The notes below the pieces were generated by a model that had not been told where the DNA came from, made no database searches, and worked only from the letters and a program-made list of their open reading frames with translations. The position numbers were made by a program, and so were the translations under genes. Shown piece by piece: positions 1-9,362 of a stretch of DNA of 64,000 nt. Each line of letters opens with the position of its first letter. The stretch's first letter is position 1. Where the stretch lies: NCBI GenBank assembly GCA_002427735.1, contig DIYP01000015.1, forward strand, positions 62,001-126,000, in the 5' to 3' direction. This DNA comes from Flavobacteriales bacterium UBA6051 (GTDB taxonomy: Bacteria; Bacteroidota; Bacteroidia; Flavobacteriales_D; Crocinitomicaceae).

Positions 1-489
1 TGCCACTTTCAATGCCGCCCAAACGCCAAGTCGATTGTCCATATACGGTGACTGAATGTATTCAGTCGTCTCACGAAAATTGGGTTTAAACGTGAGAAGC
101 GTACCGCGGTCAATTTCTCTATCAAAAACATACTGATAACTGCTGTTTCCATGCTCATCTTCAATGACCATTAGCTCGGTGAGTATCTCTCCCTGACTAT
201 CTGAACCAACGAGCTGCATCCCATCAATAGTACGTGGCCCGCCTACTTTAATGAGTTCTTTGTCGTAACCAGTGGAAAAACCAATACTGTCCATATGCGC
301 ATAAATGGCCGTTCTCGGTTGTCCAAAAACAAGTATCAGACAATCTTGAAAACCTCTGCCCTCAATAATTTTCGGCATAGATTTCCATCCAATACTAGCC
401 CCATTAATGTACTCTTTTAAGAAAGCCTTCATTGGCCCCTCATTGCTGGCTGCTGCCCGAACTTCAACTAATCTTTCTAGTAATTCCAA
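1..489 (-). CDS. M42-family aminopeptidase/glutamyl aminopeptidase-like protein (partial, C-terminus outside window)
   Basis: The first 163 codons of a metallopeptidase of the M42/M20-like clan are visible; the rest lies beyond the left edge. The HMDSIGF segment (His65-Asp67) matches the first metal-binding H-x-D of these co-catalytic zinc aminopeptidases, and MDNRLG near residue 150 matches the conserved (D)D/NRxG segment that carries the bridging Asp. No signal peptide is seen, so a cytosolic peptide-trimming role is inferred. The only start that keeps the conserved N-terminus is TTG at 489, nine bases after the stop of the upstream gene, which suggests co-transcription. The M42 call is firm at clan level; substrate is unknown. 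Confidence 0.7.
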   Translation of the reverse strand, partial: MELLERLVEVRAAASNEGPMKAFLKEYINGASIGWKSMPKIIEGRGFQDCLILVFGQPRTAIYAHMDSIGFSTGYDKELIKVGGPRTIDGMQLVGSDSQGEILTELMVIEDEHGNSSYQYVFDREIDRGTLLTFKPNFRETTEYIQSPYMDNRLGVWAALKVA

Positions 490-498
490 TGTCCCTGA

Positions 499-1569
499 TT
501 ATTTGCGCTCAAAGGTATAAAAACTAGCACTCTCTTTACCGTATGGAATTGTCTCGAAATAATCTTCCACGTTTTTCACGGGACGATCGGGTGCAATAGA
601 AAGGCCATCGTTTTGCATAAACCCTTTGACAACGTAGATTTCAATAAATTTTCCGTCCACCGCAATTTGTACTAATCCATTTGCAATAATCGTTTTCAGA
701 AAATATGGCGCTGTACTAAACTCATGATAGCGGTTGAATCGTTTGTAATTAACAAAGAGTCCATCGCCGTCATAACGCTTACTGCTGAGGAAAGCACTAT
801 TCCAAGTGTACAACTGTCTCCCTTTGTAATTAGTGATCACAGTGGTTTTATCTTTCTCATCTTTTTCAAAAATAAGACGATGCAATTCGTTGTCCGTATT
901 CCGAATAATCTCCTCTTCCTCAAACTTCAGCTTATATGGTTTCGTTGAGATAAGATCATATTTTAGATTATCCTTGAACTTTTTTATCAACCCCAGGCAG
1001 GTATTTAACAGGGTCGTATCAAAATCCTCCATGTCTTTGGTCTCATTTCGATAGCTGCGACGACCATTTTGACAATGCAAGTTGTATGCGTATTTCTTTT
1101 TTTGAAAGACCTTCTCAATTCCCATTTCGCACACATTATCAAGGTATACTGTATCAGACTTGTATACGACCATTGCCGATTCAAAGTAAACACCCGAAAC
1201 AACACTGGTAGAGCGATCAACATGGTCGCTTGAGTAACTCAAAATTTCATTATATAACTCCATCTTATTGACAGGCTTCACATCGACTTCTTCTAGGTCC
1301 TGATAATCAGGAATGAGAAAAACAGTATCCTGTGGTTTATCCAACTTAAAAAGTTCATAGCCAAAGCATCGTGCTGTCAGTGGAAAATTAGCTTCTTCAT
1401 GATAAATGCGACCAATTTTATTACTCAAACCAACAAACGTGTTGTTACTGTTTAGTAGCTCTACATTCGGAACTGGTATTCGGTAAATTGCATCCATGAA
1501 GACTATTACCTTCTGGCCATACGAAGTCGAAGTCAATGAAAGAATAATGAACAATACTATGAATCTCAT
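499..1569 (-). CDS. Secreted protein of unknown function
   Basis: A 356-residue protein with a clear signal peptide (residues 1-18, ending SYG before Gln19). Residues about 20-95 have the look of a carboxypeptidase-regulatory/transthyretin-like beta-sandwich, including the DTVFLIPDYQDLEEVDV stretch that often closes such domains in Bacteroidota surface proteins. I do not recognise the remainder (residues 100-356), which is mixed and rich in Lys, Asp and Tyr. It is predicted to be periplasmic or outer-membrane associated. It lies 7 bases downstream of the yigZ-like gene and 9 bases upstream of the M42 peptidase start, so the three probably form one transcript. Function not assigned. Confidence 0.6.
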   Translation of the reverse strand: MRFIVLFIILSLTSTSYGQKVIVFMDAIYRIPVPNVELLNSNNTFVGLSNKIGRIYHEEANFPLTARCFGYELFKLDKPQDTVFLIPDYQDLEEVDVKPVNKMELYNEILSYSSDHVDRSTSVVSGVYFESAMVVYKSDTVYLDNVCEMGIEKVFQKKKYAYNLHCQNGRRSYRNETKDMEDFDTTLLNTCLGLIKKFKDNLKYDLISTKPYKLKFEEEEIIRNTDNELHRLIFEKDEKDKTTVITNYKGRQLYTWNSAFLSSKRYDGDGLFVNYKRFNRYHEFSTAPYFLKTIIANGLVQIAVDGKFIEIYVVKGFMQNDGLSIAPDRPVKNVEDYFETIPYGKESASFYTFERK

Positions 1570-1576
1570 TTCTATT

Positions 1577-2191
1577 TCAATAAATACCTAAATCTGTTAT
1601 TTCCATCGAATCAAACCGCCCAAGTAGAAAACGCAGTTGATCGGAATCATGAAGGTTGAATGAAGTCGTTACGGAACAAGACTCAGCAAACTCCTTATGT
1701 TTGATTTCAAGATCATTTTTTTTCAGCACATTCATTACATGAGGCATGTCGTTGTAGTCGAAATTGAGTCTTACCCAATCAAACACCTCTAATTCAACAA
1801 TCGTTCCGTTTTCCAATGCATCCTTAGCTGCGGTTCTATAGGCATTAATTAATCCACCCACACCTAGTTTAGTTCCTCCGTAATAGCGAACGACTCCAAT
1901 CAGTATATTCGTTAAATCAAAAGATTCAATTTGTCCAAGAATAGGCGGACCAGAGGAATTTGCTGGTTCCCCATCATCATTTGCTCTATATCTACTTTTA
2001 TCTACCCCTAGGCGATACGCATAACACAAATGTCCCGCCTGACTATGCACTTTTCTCCATTCATCAAGAAGTTCTTTTGCTTCTTCCTCGGAATAACATC
2101 GCTTGGCGATTCCGATAAACTTCGAACCTTTTTCCTTGTACATACCTTCGCATTGGTCGCGAACAGTTCGATATTTGGATGTATTGCTCAT
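1577..2191 (-). CDS. YigZ/IMPACT family protein
   Basis: A 204-residue cytosolic protein of the YigZ/IMPACT (UPF0029) family. The N-terminal domain shows the family hallmarks KGSKFIG (near residue 20), AGHLCYAYRLG, DDGEPANSSGPPIL, GVVRYYGGTKLG and GGLINAYRTAA. The C-terminal ferredoxin-like domain (about 135-204) is the usual YigZ companion. Eukaryotic IMPACT modulates translation-stress signalling; the bacterial role is unclear. Length is normal for the family. First gene of the minus-strand group that continues into 1569-499 and the M42 gene. Confidence 0.9.
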   Translation of the reverse strand: MSNTSKYRTVRDQCEGMYKEKGSKFIGIAKRCYSEEEAKELLDEWRKVHSQAGHLCYAYRLGVDKSRYRANDDGEPANSSGPPILGQIESFDLTNILIGVVRYYGGTKLGVGGLINAYRTAAKDALENGTIVELEVFDWVRLNFDYNDMPHVMNVLKKNDLEIKHKEFAESCSVTTSFNLHDSDQLRFLLGRFDSMEITDLGIY

Positions 2192-2401
2192 TTCTTCAAT
2201 TACACAATGTTAAGCATTTAGATGGGGAAAGAAGAATTCAAGGTCAACTCATTGAATGATTGCCATTTCTGCAGTAATCAACTCAAAATAAACGAGTCAA
2301 AATTAAGAATCCAACTATCAGAATAAATAATAAAAGCCTTTACAGGCAACGGATCAAGAAGTATGAACGTTTAAGATTCAAAATAATGAGCTTCTCCAAA
2401 A

Positions 2402-2409
2402 TACTTTTG
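2402..2409 (+). promoter_or_regulatory. Putative -7 element (TACTTTTG) for the 2458 cassette
   Basis: TACTTTTG fits the Bacteroidota TAnnTTTG -7 consensus and sits 48 bases before the ATG at 2458, giving a leader of about 40 bases. No matching TTG -33 element is seen at the expected spacing, so this is tentative. Confidence 0.4.
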
Positions 2410-2457
2410 CAGTCATTATTCAATACGTATATTGTTAAAGATTAAACTACTTTTTAA

Positions 2458-2820
2458 ATGTTAAAGACTATCCTTATTGCTTTAACCCTGGGATTCTCTA
2501 CCATAGGGTATTCTCAAAATGATGGCAGTACCGACCCCGAATTCGTTGTATTCATTGTAGACGGCATCAGCTCAAAAGAAGATTGCAGAGCTGTTGATAA
2601 TCACATGCGTAGACTAGAACACATTGTTCTCTCTCGCATGGACATTCCTACGAGCCGATATTATGCTGTATTTAATGCAGAATCAGACTACGATGAACAA
2701 TGGTTTAGCCAGGAATTTGCCAAACTAGGACCTTATACGATACACTGCTACTTTAAGGGTACAAAAGGAATTGATCGATTTCCAGCTATCACAAAAGAAT
2801 CTTGCCCAGAATTAAACTAA
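2458..2820 (+). CDS. Small secreted protein, first gene of the two-gene secreted cassette (copy 1)
   Basis: A 120-residue protein with a signal peptide (residues 1-19, ending IGYSQ). The mature part alternates short strands and helices (FVVFIVDG, KEDCRAVDNHM, IVLSRMDIPTSRYYAVF, DEQWFSQEFAKLG) in an order resembling a beta-alpha-beta-beta-alpha-beta ferredoxin-like/HMA fold, but without a CxxC metal motif. It is homologous to the product at 24346-24714: both share SRMD, T..YYA/YLA.F, a ..LG/LGY turn, GI and a final ..ES/REIC. It ends 5 bases before the start of a large T9SS cargo gene, and its homologue has the same arrangement. Function unknown; partnership with the downstream cargo is inferred. 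Confidence 0.65.
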   Translation: MLKTILIALTLGFSTIGYSQNDGSTDPEFVVFIVDGISSKEDCRAVDNHMRRLEHIVLSRMDIPTSRYYAVFNAESDYDEQWFSQEFAKLGPYTIHCYFKGTKGIDRFPAITKESCPELN

Positions 2821-2825
2821 CAGCT

Positions 2826-5800
2826 ATGTCACTTATTTCGAAAACATTACCATTCTTCGCTATTTGCGTTAGTTTGATCTTTAGCTTCAGTACCAAAGCA
2901 CAAGTTACCGCTGGTGATTGTGGCGTTGCGATTAATATTTGTAGTAATGCGGGCTTTTCCGTTGACCCAAATGGATTTGGTGCAATTGATGAACTTGGAG
3001 ATGGTTTTTCAACAGGACTCGTATCTAATCCTTCCACAAATCCAAATACAGTTGCAGCTCAGGGCTTTGCCAATTCGGGCTGCTTGCTATCGGGCGAACT
3101 GAATAGCACATGGATGATTGTCAATATTGCATCCAATGGAGCTCTTGAATTCTCTTTTGGTGTTGATGGTGGCGTTGATTGTTACGACTGGACTATGTGG
3201 CAGTACGATGCCAATGCATGTGCAAATATACAAGCTGACCTACTTCCCCCAGTTGCATGTAATTGGAATGGAGCATGTGAAAGTTTTACCGGAATGGCAG
3301 GAGGTCCTAATGGATCGGCTCTTCCAGTTGGAGCAGATCAATCAAATTTTGAAGATGCACTAAGTGTTGTTTGTGGTGAACAATACCTGATTTGCTTTTC
3401 CAACTTTAGCTCGGCTGTTACCAGTGTTCCCTTGAACTTTTTCGGATCAGCATCCATTTCATGTAATATTTTCAACCCTATTTCGGTAACCGATACAGTC
3501 ATTTGCGAGGGACAGTGCGCGACATTAACAGCACAGGGAGGACTTACCTATGACTGGACACCGAATCCTGATCTATCTGCAATTACAGGAAGTACGGTTG
3601 ATGCTTGCCCTACCGGGCCAGGGACTTTTGAGTATTACGTCACTGGAAACGGATCATGTGGTTCAGGGGTAGACACTGCAACGGTTACAGTAGTTTCACT
3701 GCCTAACCCAACAATTACACCAGCTGGCCCATTCTCACCTACGGATCCTGCGACAACACTCACAGCAGTTACTCCCGGTGGCACATGGAGCTCCAATTGC
3801 GGCGCTTGTATTAATCCTACAACAGGTGTATTTGATCCAGCAATTGCAGGCACGGGAACATGGCAAATTTGTTATACCGCAGGAGTCCCTCCATGTGATT
3901 CAACGGCCTGTATAAACATAACGGTTGGCTGCACGCCACCGGTCCTAGACGCAATTGCTAATGTCACCGCTTGTGATAGCTATGTCTTACCTGTTATTAC
4001 TGGTACCGGATTATCAGGAAACGAAGCCTATTTTGATGGGATTGGTGGCACTGGCACACAATATGCTCCTGGCGCATTAATTACATCGAGCGTAACACTT
4101 TATGCATATGACGTGACTGGTCCCGGCTGTTCTGACGAAATACCTTTTACTATCACCATTGAAATATCGCCAGATGCTGGGTTAGATAATGACACCGTCC
4201 TCTGTAATAACAATGGCACATTAGACTTAAACAACTTGCTAATAAATGCTGATCCCGGAGGTATCTGGAATGAGATAACAACGACACCAAGTGGTCAATT
4301 TACCTCAGCAACAGGTGTACTCGACGTTTCCGGGTTAAATGGAACGTTTAATTTTTCATACACCGTAAACGGTAACGCTCCATGTTTACCCGATGTTGCG
4401 AACATAGATGTTAGTATCATTCTTGGAGCTCCTATTATGGTTAGTCCAGGAAACTTAATGGGGTCTTGCAGCATCAATGAACATCCACCCTATCCGGATT
4501 TTGCATCCTTTGTAGCAGCAGGTGGTAGTATTACTGGTCCAAACATTCAAATAGATCCGTCAACATTTACTTTGTTGAGCGAAACGAGTGATGGAAATAC
4601 TTGTCCGGAAGTTGTAACACGCGAGTACGAAGTTGCTAATGAGTGTGGTTTCTCTGACAGCTTCACTCAGACTATTACGATTATGGACAATACACCTCCA
4701 GATGTACAACCCATTGCTACTCTAAATGTCGCATGTCCAACGGACGTTCCATTACCAGATGTATCAGTTGTAAATGCCTCTGATAACTGCACGCAAAATC
4801 CATCAATTATTCATACAGGTGATGTAACAGACGGAAATATTTGTGCAGGGGAAACAATTACGCGCAGCTACGAAGTGATAGATGATTGCGGAAACGTAAC
4901 AGCTGTCACACAAACAATTATCATTGATGCCATTACACCTACCGTTGATGCGGGTAATGATATTTTAGTTTGTGAGGGTGATCAGGTAGTTCTTACTGCG
5001 AACAACCCTGACAACGCAGCCATTTCGTGGACTGGAGGAATTCAGGATGGTGTTGCCTTCATGCCTCCAGTTGGAAACTCGACCTTTATTGTGACTGCTG
5101 ACATTTGCGCAGGACATTGTACGTCAACGGATACTGTAATTGTGACGGTTGCCGCTGGTCCTTCTATTACTTTTGAAGGAGATACGCTAAGTGGTTGTCA
5201 GCCATTAACCGTTAACTTCACAAATCTTACCATACCTTCTGGTGTTGACTGTACCTGGGATTTTGGGGACGGGCAAACAGGCACTGGCTGTTCGAATGTT
5301 TCTCATAATTATCCGTCAGCAGGGTCCTATGATGTCTCACTAACCATAGTAAATAGTGCCGGATGCTCAGGAACCGTTCAATACGATGATTATATCACTG
5401 TTCATCCAAATCCGTATGCGCAATTCACAATCGTACCATGGGAGATTGATGTGACGGATCCAGAAGTTCAATTTTTTAATAGTACTATCAACGGAATCAA
5501 CTATTATTGGGACTTTGGAGATAGTTTAGGTACTTCTACAGAAGAAAACCCTTCTTATACTTATCCAGATGCACCAGGTGCGGTTTATGAAATCATGCTT
5601 GCCGCAGAAAGTGAGTTTGGGTGCGTCGATACAGCATACAGATCCATTGCAGTAAAGGACGTTTTAATCTTTTATATTCCAAATGCGTTCACCCCTGACA
5701 ATGATGAGTTTAACAACTCTTTCTATCCAGTATTTACGCAAGGTTACGACCCGTTTGATTACCACTTCGTTATTTATAACCGTTGGGGTGAAATTTTATT

Positions 5801-5951
5801 CGAATCCTATGACGCAAGTTACGGCTGGGATGGCACCTATGGTGGAAGTGAGTTAGTAAAAGATGGCACCTATATCTGGACGGTAGAATTTGGCGAGACC
5901 ATGTCAGATAAGCGTCATAAGTACAATGGGCATGTTACCATTATGCGATAA
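2826..5951 (+). CDS. Large surface-exported protein with PKD-like domains and type B T9SS C-terminal domain
   Basis: The ATG at 2826 (1041 residues) is preferred because it begins a clean signal peptide (MSLISK...STKAQ) and does not overlap the upstream gene; an in-frame start at 2802 would. Residues about 27-195 form a cysteine-containing domain (DCGVAINIC, DPNG.G, NSGCL, NSTWM, CNWNG, ICFSNFSS) shared with 22742-24334. Several Ig/PKD/HYR-like repeats follow, including two PKD domains with WDFGDG and WDFGDS near residues 810-920. The last about 90 residues (IPNAFTPDNDEFNN, YNRWGE, WDGTYGG, DGTYIW) are a gliding-motility-associated C-terminal (type B T9SS) domain. It is predicted to be secreted or surface attached as adhesin or scaffold. 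Followed by a strong terminator. Confidence 0.85.
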   Translation: MSLISKTLPFFAICVSLIFSFSTKAQVTAGDCGVAINICSNAGFSVDPNGFGAIDELGDGFSTGLVSNPSTNPNTVAAQGFANSGCLLSGELNSTWMIVNIASNGALEFSFGVDGGVDCYDWTMWQYDANACANIQADLLPPVACNWNGACESFTGMAGGPNGSALPVGADQSNFEDALSVVCGEQYLICFSNFSSAVTSVPLNFFGSASISCNIFNPISVTDTVICEGQCATLTAQGGLTYDWTPNPDLSAITGSTVDACPTGPGTFEYYVTGNGSCGSGVDTATVTVVSLPNPTITPAGPFSPTDPATTLTAVTPGGTWSSNCGACINPTTGVFDPAIAGTGTWQICYTAGVPPCDSTACINITVGCTPPVLDAIANVTACDSYVLPVITGTGLSGNEAYFDGIGGTGTQYAPGALITSSVTLYAYDVTGPGCSDEIPFTITIEISPDAGLDNDTVLCNNNGTLDLNNLLINADPGGIWNEITTTPSGQFTSATGVLDVSGLNGTFNFSYTVNGNAPCLPDVANIDVSIILGAPIMVSPGNLMGSCSINEHPPYPDFASFVAAGGSITGPNIQIDPSTFTLLSETSDGNTCPEVVTREYEVANECGFSDSFTQTITIMDNTPPDVQPIATLNVACPTDVPLPDVSVVNASDNCTQNPSIIHTGDVTDGNICAGETITRSYEVIDDCGNVTAVTQTIIIDAITPTVDAGNDILVCEGDQVVLTANNPDNAAISWTGGIQDGVAFMPPVGNSTFIVTADICAGHCTSTDTVIVTVAAGPSITFEGDTLSGCQPLTVNFTNLTIPSGVDCTWDFGDGQTGTGCSNVSHNYPSAGSYDVSLTIVNSAGCSGTVQYDDYITVHPNPYAQFTIVPWEIDVTDPEVQFFNSTINGINYYWDFGDSLGTSTEENPSYTYPDAPGAVYEIMLAAESEFGCVDTAYRSIAVKDVLIFYIPNAFTPDNDEFNNSFYPVFTQGYDPFDYHFVIYNRWGEILFESYDASYGWDGTYGGSELVKDGTYIWTVEFGETMSDKRHKYNGHVTIMR

Positions 5952-5967
5952 CAAAAACGAGGACAAT

Positions 5968-5998
5968 AAAAAAGGAGCTATTTAAGCTCCTTTTTTTT
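5968..5998. terminator. Bidirectional Rho-independent terminator
   Basis: Stem AAAAAAGGAGCT/AGCTCCTTTTTT with a five-base loop, lying between convergent genes ending at 5951 (+) and 6016 (-). A-run and T-run flanks allow termination on both strands. Confidence 0.85.
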
Positions 5999-6015
5999 AT
6001 TCCGTTTACTGATAA

Positions 6016-6942
6016 TTAATCATCGTCAGAGTTAATATCCTCATCCAATTGATTTCCAACATACGTTCCTTTAATAATTTGATCCTGGAAATCACGCATT
6101 CCTCCTGGTGAATGCGGCATTAAAATCGAAGAATTCTTCGAATTCGCACCAATATCCTTAATTGTATCAAAGTACTGAGTCATCAATACAAATTGCATAA
6201 TCTCCTCATGCGTCACGTTATCCAAGGACTTTTTAAAATCTTCCACGGATTCTTTGAAACCACGCACAATCTCTAAACGTTGCTGAGCAATACCTTCTCC
6301 TGATAGGCGTTTAGATTCAGCTTCAGCTTCAGCTTCTTTTACAATGCGAATCTTCTTCGCCTCTGCCTCCTCAAGAGCGGCTTCTTTTTCTCGTTTTGCT
6401 GCATTAATGCGGTTCATCGATTCTTTTACCTTATGATCGGGATCGATATCTGTAATCAAGGCTTTTACAATCTTGTAACCATATTTCTCCATGCTATTAG
6501 CAAGATTGTTCATTACGGCTACGGCTATATCGTCTTTCTTAGCAAAAACATCATCTAATTCAAGCTTTGGAACTTCCGCACGCACATCATCAAAAATGTA
6601 TGACGCAATCTGATTCTTCGGATTATCTAAAGAATAATACGCTTCCTTTACCATTTGCCGACCAACGTTGTACTGCACGGATACCTGCAGATTCACAAAT
6701 ACATCATCTAGTGTTTTCGTTTCAATAGATACATCTAATTGCTGCACACGCAGGTTAACAACAGCCGCTTTTCTATCAATAAACGGAATAATAACACCTA
6801 TTCCTGAATGAGCAATCCGGTTAAACTTTCCGAAACGTTCAATAACATAAGCAGTTTGTTCGCGAACAATAATAAAGGCTTTTAAAACCAAAACGAGCCC
6901 AATTACACCAAACACTATGGGCATTATAATATCTTCTTCCAT
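6016..6942 (-). CDS. SPFH/band-7 (stomatin-like) membrane protein
   Basis: A 308-residue protein with one N-terminal membrane segment (about residues 6-24, IVFGVIGLVLVLKAFIIV), then an SPFH/band-7 domain (ERFGKFNR, GIGVIIPFIDR, VNLRVQQLDV, about 25-190), a long charged Ala/Glu coiled coil (about 195-240, with the AEAEAES repeats typical of stomatins) and an acidic tail (DEDINSDDD). Family members oligomerise into membrane microdomains and often act with an NfeD protein or an AAA protease; no NfeD gene is adjacent. A second Met at residue 7 is an alternative start. No RBS is evident. Confidence 0.9.
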   Translation of the reverse strand: MEEDIIMPIVFGVIGLVLVLKAFIIVREQTAYVIERFGKFNRIAHSGIGVIIPFIDRKAAVVNLRVQQLDVSIETKTLDDVFVNLQVSVQYNVGRQMVKEAYYSLDNPKNQIASYIFDDVRAEVPKLELDDVFAKKDDIAVAVMNNLANSMEKYGYKIVKALITDIDPDHKVKESMNRINAAKREKEAALEEAEAKKIRIVKEAEAEAESKRLSGEGIAQQRLEIVRGFKESVEDFKKSLDNVTHEEIMQFVLMTQYFDTIKDIGANSKNSSILMPHSPGGMRDFQDQIIKGTYVGNQLDEDINSDDD

Positions 6943-7107
6943 GTTTTTTTAGTTGTTAAGTTTCATTGAAGATACAAATAAAGCGTACGATCAGTTGAAA
7001 GTAGAGACTAAAGAATTATAGATATTTTATATCAATTAATAAAAATAATCAATTAAAACTATAAGCTATTAAACACAACTTTGTATTGAACAATAAAAAC
7101 AAGTACT

Positions 7108-7539
7108 ATGAAAACAACATCAGTTTATTTAGAACACGCCAACATAACCATCAACAACTTGAATGACGGCATTCAGTTTTTTCAAACAGCATTCCCGGAC
7201 TTTAAAGTTCGTGGGGGCGGTGAAATGAATGGCCGAAAATGGATACACCTTGGCAATGAGCATACGTATTTAGCACTTAACTCTAGTGAAGAACAAAAAG
7301 AAATCGGAGCACATGAAAAAGACTATATCAAAAACGGCTACAACCATATTGGTTTTGTGGTAACGGATATAGAAAGTTTAAGCGAACGAATGCTCTCAGC
7401 TGGGTATGAAAGAAGTTACCCCAAACAAGTTGAAAAGTATCGCACACGTGATTACTTCTTTGACGCAGATCACAATGAATATGAATTTGTTCAATACAAT
7501 TCCGATAATATTGAGGAACGCAATAGTTTCGAAGGATAA
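7108..7539 (+). CDS. VOC-superfamily (glyoxalase/bleomycin-resistance-like) protein
   Basis: A 143-residue single-chain VOC protein made of two beta-alpha-beta-beta-beta units. YLEHANITINNL at the N-terminus, NHIGFVVTDIESL in the middle and NEYEFVQY at the end place His9, the mid His and the terminal Glu where VOC enzymes bind their divalent metal. The substrate cannot be told: members include glyoxalases, dioxygenases and antibiotic-binding proteins. It is a single-gene unit between an AT-rich leader (6943-7107) and a terminator shared with dnaA. Confidence 0.85.
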   Translation: MKTTSVYLEHANITINNLNDGIQFFQTAFPDFKVRGGGEMNGRKWIHLGNEHTYLALNSSEEQKEIGAHEKDYIKNGYNHIGFVVTDIESLSERMLSAGYERSYPKQVEKYRTRDYFFDADHNEYEFVQYNSDNIEERNSFEG

Positions 7540-7553
7540 TGAAGGAGTAAGAA

Positions 7554-7585
7554 AAACGCCCAGATCAATGTCTGGGCGTTTCTTT
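7554..7585. terminator. Bidirectional terminator between VOC gene and dnaA
   Basis: Stem AAACGCCCAGA/TCTGGGCGTTT with a six-base loop and T-rich flanks on either strand; it serves the convergent ends at 7539 (+) and 7584 (-). Confidence 0.85.
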
Positions 7586-9014
7586 ATTGAATTGTCAATT
7601 TCTTTTCTAAATCTTCGAGGTATGCTCTGAACTGTTTATCCGTTTCTGACAAGTTGGTCACTGTTCGGCAGGCATGCAATACAGTTGCATGATCTTTTCC
7701 TCCGCAATGCGCTCCAATGTTTGCCAATGAAGATTTCGTCATCTTCTTAGAGAAATACATAGAGATCTGTCTTGCTTGAACCACTTCGCGCTTTCTGGTT
7801 TTCGACTTAAGAATCTCCAGTGGAAGGTCGAAGTAATCGCATACAACTTTCTGGATGTATTCAATAGATACCTCACGCGCCGTATTCTTAACGAACTTAT
7901 CGACCATTTGCTTCGCGAGCTCAAGCGTGATTGCTTTCTTATTTAATGATGCTTGTGCTAAGAGAGTATTCAGCGCACCTTCCATTTCACGAACATTCGT
8001 ATTAATTGAGTAAGCTAAGTACTCTGTAACGTCTTTTGGAAGATCAATACCATTTCCATACATCTTCTTCTCAAGAATCGCCATACGCGTCTCTAAATCG
8101 GGTGCACTTAAATCTGCAGAAAGTCCCCATTTAAAACGAGACAACAGGCGTTGCTCCATTCCCTGCATTTCTACAGGTGGTTTATCACTTGTCAAAATGA
8201 TTTGCTTACCATTCTGATGAAGGTGATTAAAGATATGGAAGAATACGTCTTGTGTTTTCTCCTTACCTGAGAAGAATTGTACATCATCTATAATCAACAC
8301 ATCTATCATCTGATAGAAATGAATGAAGTCATTTGTCGTCTGATTTTTAATCGCATCAATGAACTGATGCGCAAACTTTTCAGAACCTACGTATAGTACA
8401 GTCTTATTTGGGAATTGATTCTTAATCGAAATTCCAATAGCATGTGCTAAATGTGTCTTACCCAATCCAACACCTCCATAAATAAGCAATGGATTAAAAG
8501 CAGTACCTCCAGGCTTATTTGCTACCGCATAACCAGAAGCTCTAGCCAAACGGTTACAATCACCTTCAACAAAATTGTCAAAAGAATAAGATGGATTCAG
8601 GTTAGAATCAACATTTACCTTTTTAAGGCCCGGAATAATAAAAGGATTACGAATTTGATTTTCACTTACATCCAATGGCATGGATACAGGTGCATTCTTC
8701 AGTGCCTTCTTATTTAAAGCAGGAAGTTTTACAGTGTAAGGAGTAGAGTTCGTTGTATTGTTTTCCATTATAATACTATACTCTAATCTTCCGTCTGTTC
8801 CTAACTCCTTTTGAATAACTTTTTTGAGTAATGTAATGTAGTTTTCTTCTAACCACTCATAGAAGAAATGTGAAGGCACTTGAATAGTAAGAATATTGTC
8901 TTCCAACTTCACCGGCACGATAGGTTCGAACCATGTTTTAAAAGCTTGTAAAGAAACGTTGTCTTTAATCACCCGCAAACACGCGTCCCAGATTCCCTCG
9001 TGATTTTTACTCAT
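7584..9014 (-). CDS. dnaA: Chromosomal replication initiator DnaA
   Basis: A 476-residue DnaA with all four domains. Domain I (about 1-85, WDACLRVIKDNVSLQAFKTWFEPI) binds helicase and partners. A linker follows. The domain III AAA+ core has Walker A GGVGLGKTHL, Walker B VLIIDDVQFF and sensor segment LTSDKPP. The domain IV DNA-binding helix-turn-helix carries the signature GGKDHATVLHACR near the C-terminus. It binds DnaA boxes and opens the origin. The gene stands alone with a terminator at its 3' end; dnaN is not adjacent. The upstream 350 bases are AT-rich but show no recognisable DnaA boxes, so no origin is called here. Confidence 0.97.
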   Translation of the reverse strand: MSKNHEGIWDACLRVIKDNVSLQAFKTWFEPIVPVKLEDNILTIQVPSHFFYEWLEENYITLLKKVIQKELGTDGRLEYSIIMENNTTNSTPYTVKLPALNKKALKNAPVSMPLDVSENQIRNPFIIPGLKKVNVDSNLNPSYSFDNFVEGDCNRLARASGYAVANKPGGTAFNPLLIYGGVGLGKTHLAHAIGISIKNQFPNKTVLYVGSEKFAHQFIDAIKNQTTNDFIHFYQMIDVLIIDDVQFFSGKEKTQDVFFHIFNHLHQNGKQIILTSDKPPVEMQGMEQRLLSRFKWGLSADLSAPDLETRMAILEKKMYGNGIDLPKDVTEYLAYSINTNVREMEGALNTLLAQASLNKKAITLELAKQMVDKFVKNTAREVSIEYIQKVVCDYFDLPLEILKSKTRKREVVQARQISMYFSKKMTKSSLANIGAHCGGKDHATVLHACRTVTNLSETDKQFRAYLEDLEKKLTIQ

Positions 9015-9362
9015 GCTTAGTTAGTGTTTTATAATTTCCTGCAACTGAAAAACGTTCCCTATGGCATCATTTTCAGTGTAGTCAAGTTATTGGTTAATCT
9101 TGACGACAAATATTTACATAAAAAAGTTAAAAAAAAAGTCGAAAACTGGTTGATTTTTAAAAAAGTTTTACTTCACAAAAATTTAACATACCATCGAGAT
9201 TTTAACTTTGACTCTGCCCACCTTCTGAGTAACTTACTAACGATCAACAACCTAAAGATAACTACCTGATTAAGAACATAAACAGCACATTAAAAATAAG
9301 GAATAATTTTCAGTCCACGGAGGATCGTATTGATTATTTTTACTGGCATACTTACGAACAAT
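9015..9362. other. AT-rich divergent intergenic region between dnaA and the thioesterase gene
   Basis: About 350 bases with poly-A/T tracts (for example around 9118-9180) and no supported gene. It should hold the promoters for dnaA (minus) and the thioesterase (plus). TAATTTTC at about 9304-9311 is a near match to the -7 consensus for the plus gene. No TTATCCACA-type DnaA boxes were found by eye. Confidence 0.5.

Noticed and set aside
9015..9362. Chromosome origin next to dnaA
   Set aside because: The region is AT-rich but no DnaA boxes or ordered repeats were found, and dnaN is absent; strand-skew analysis would be needed.
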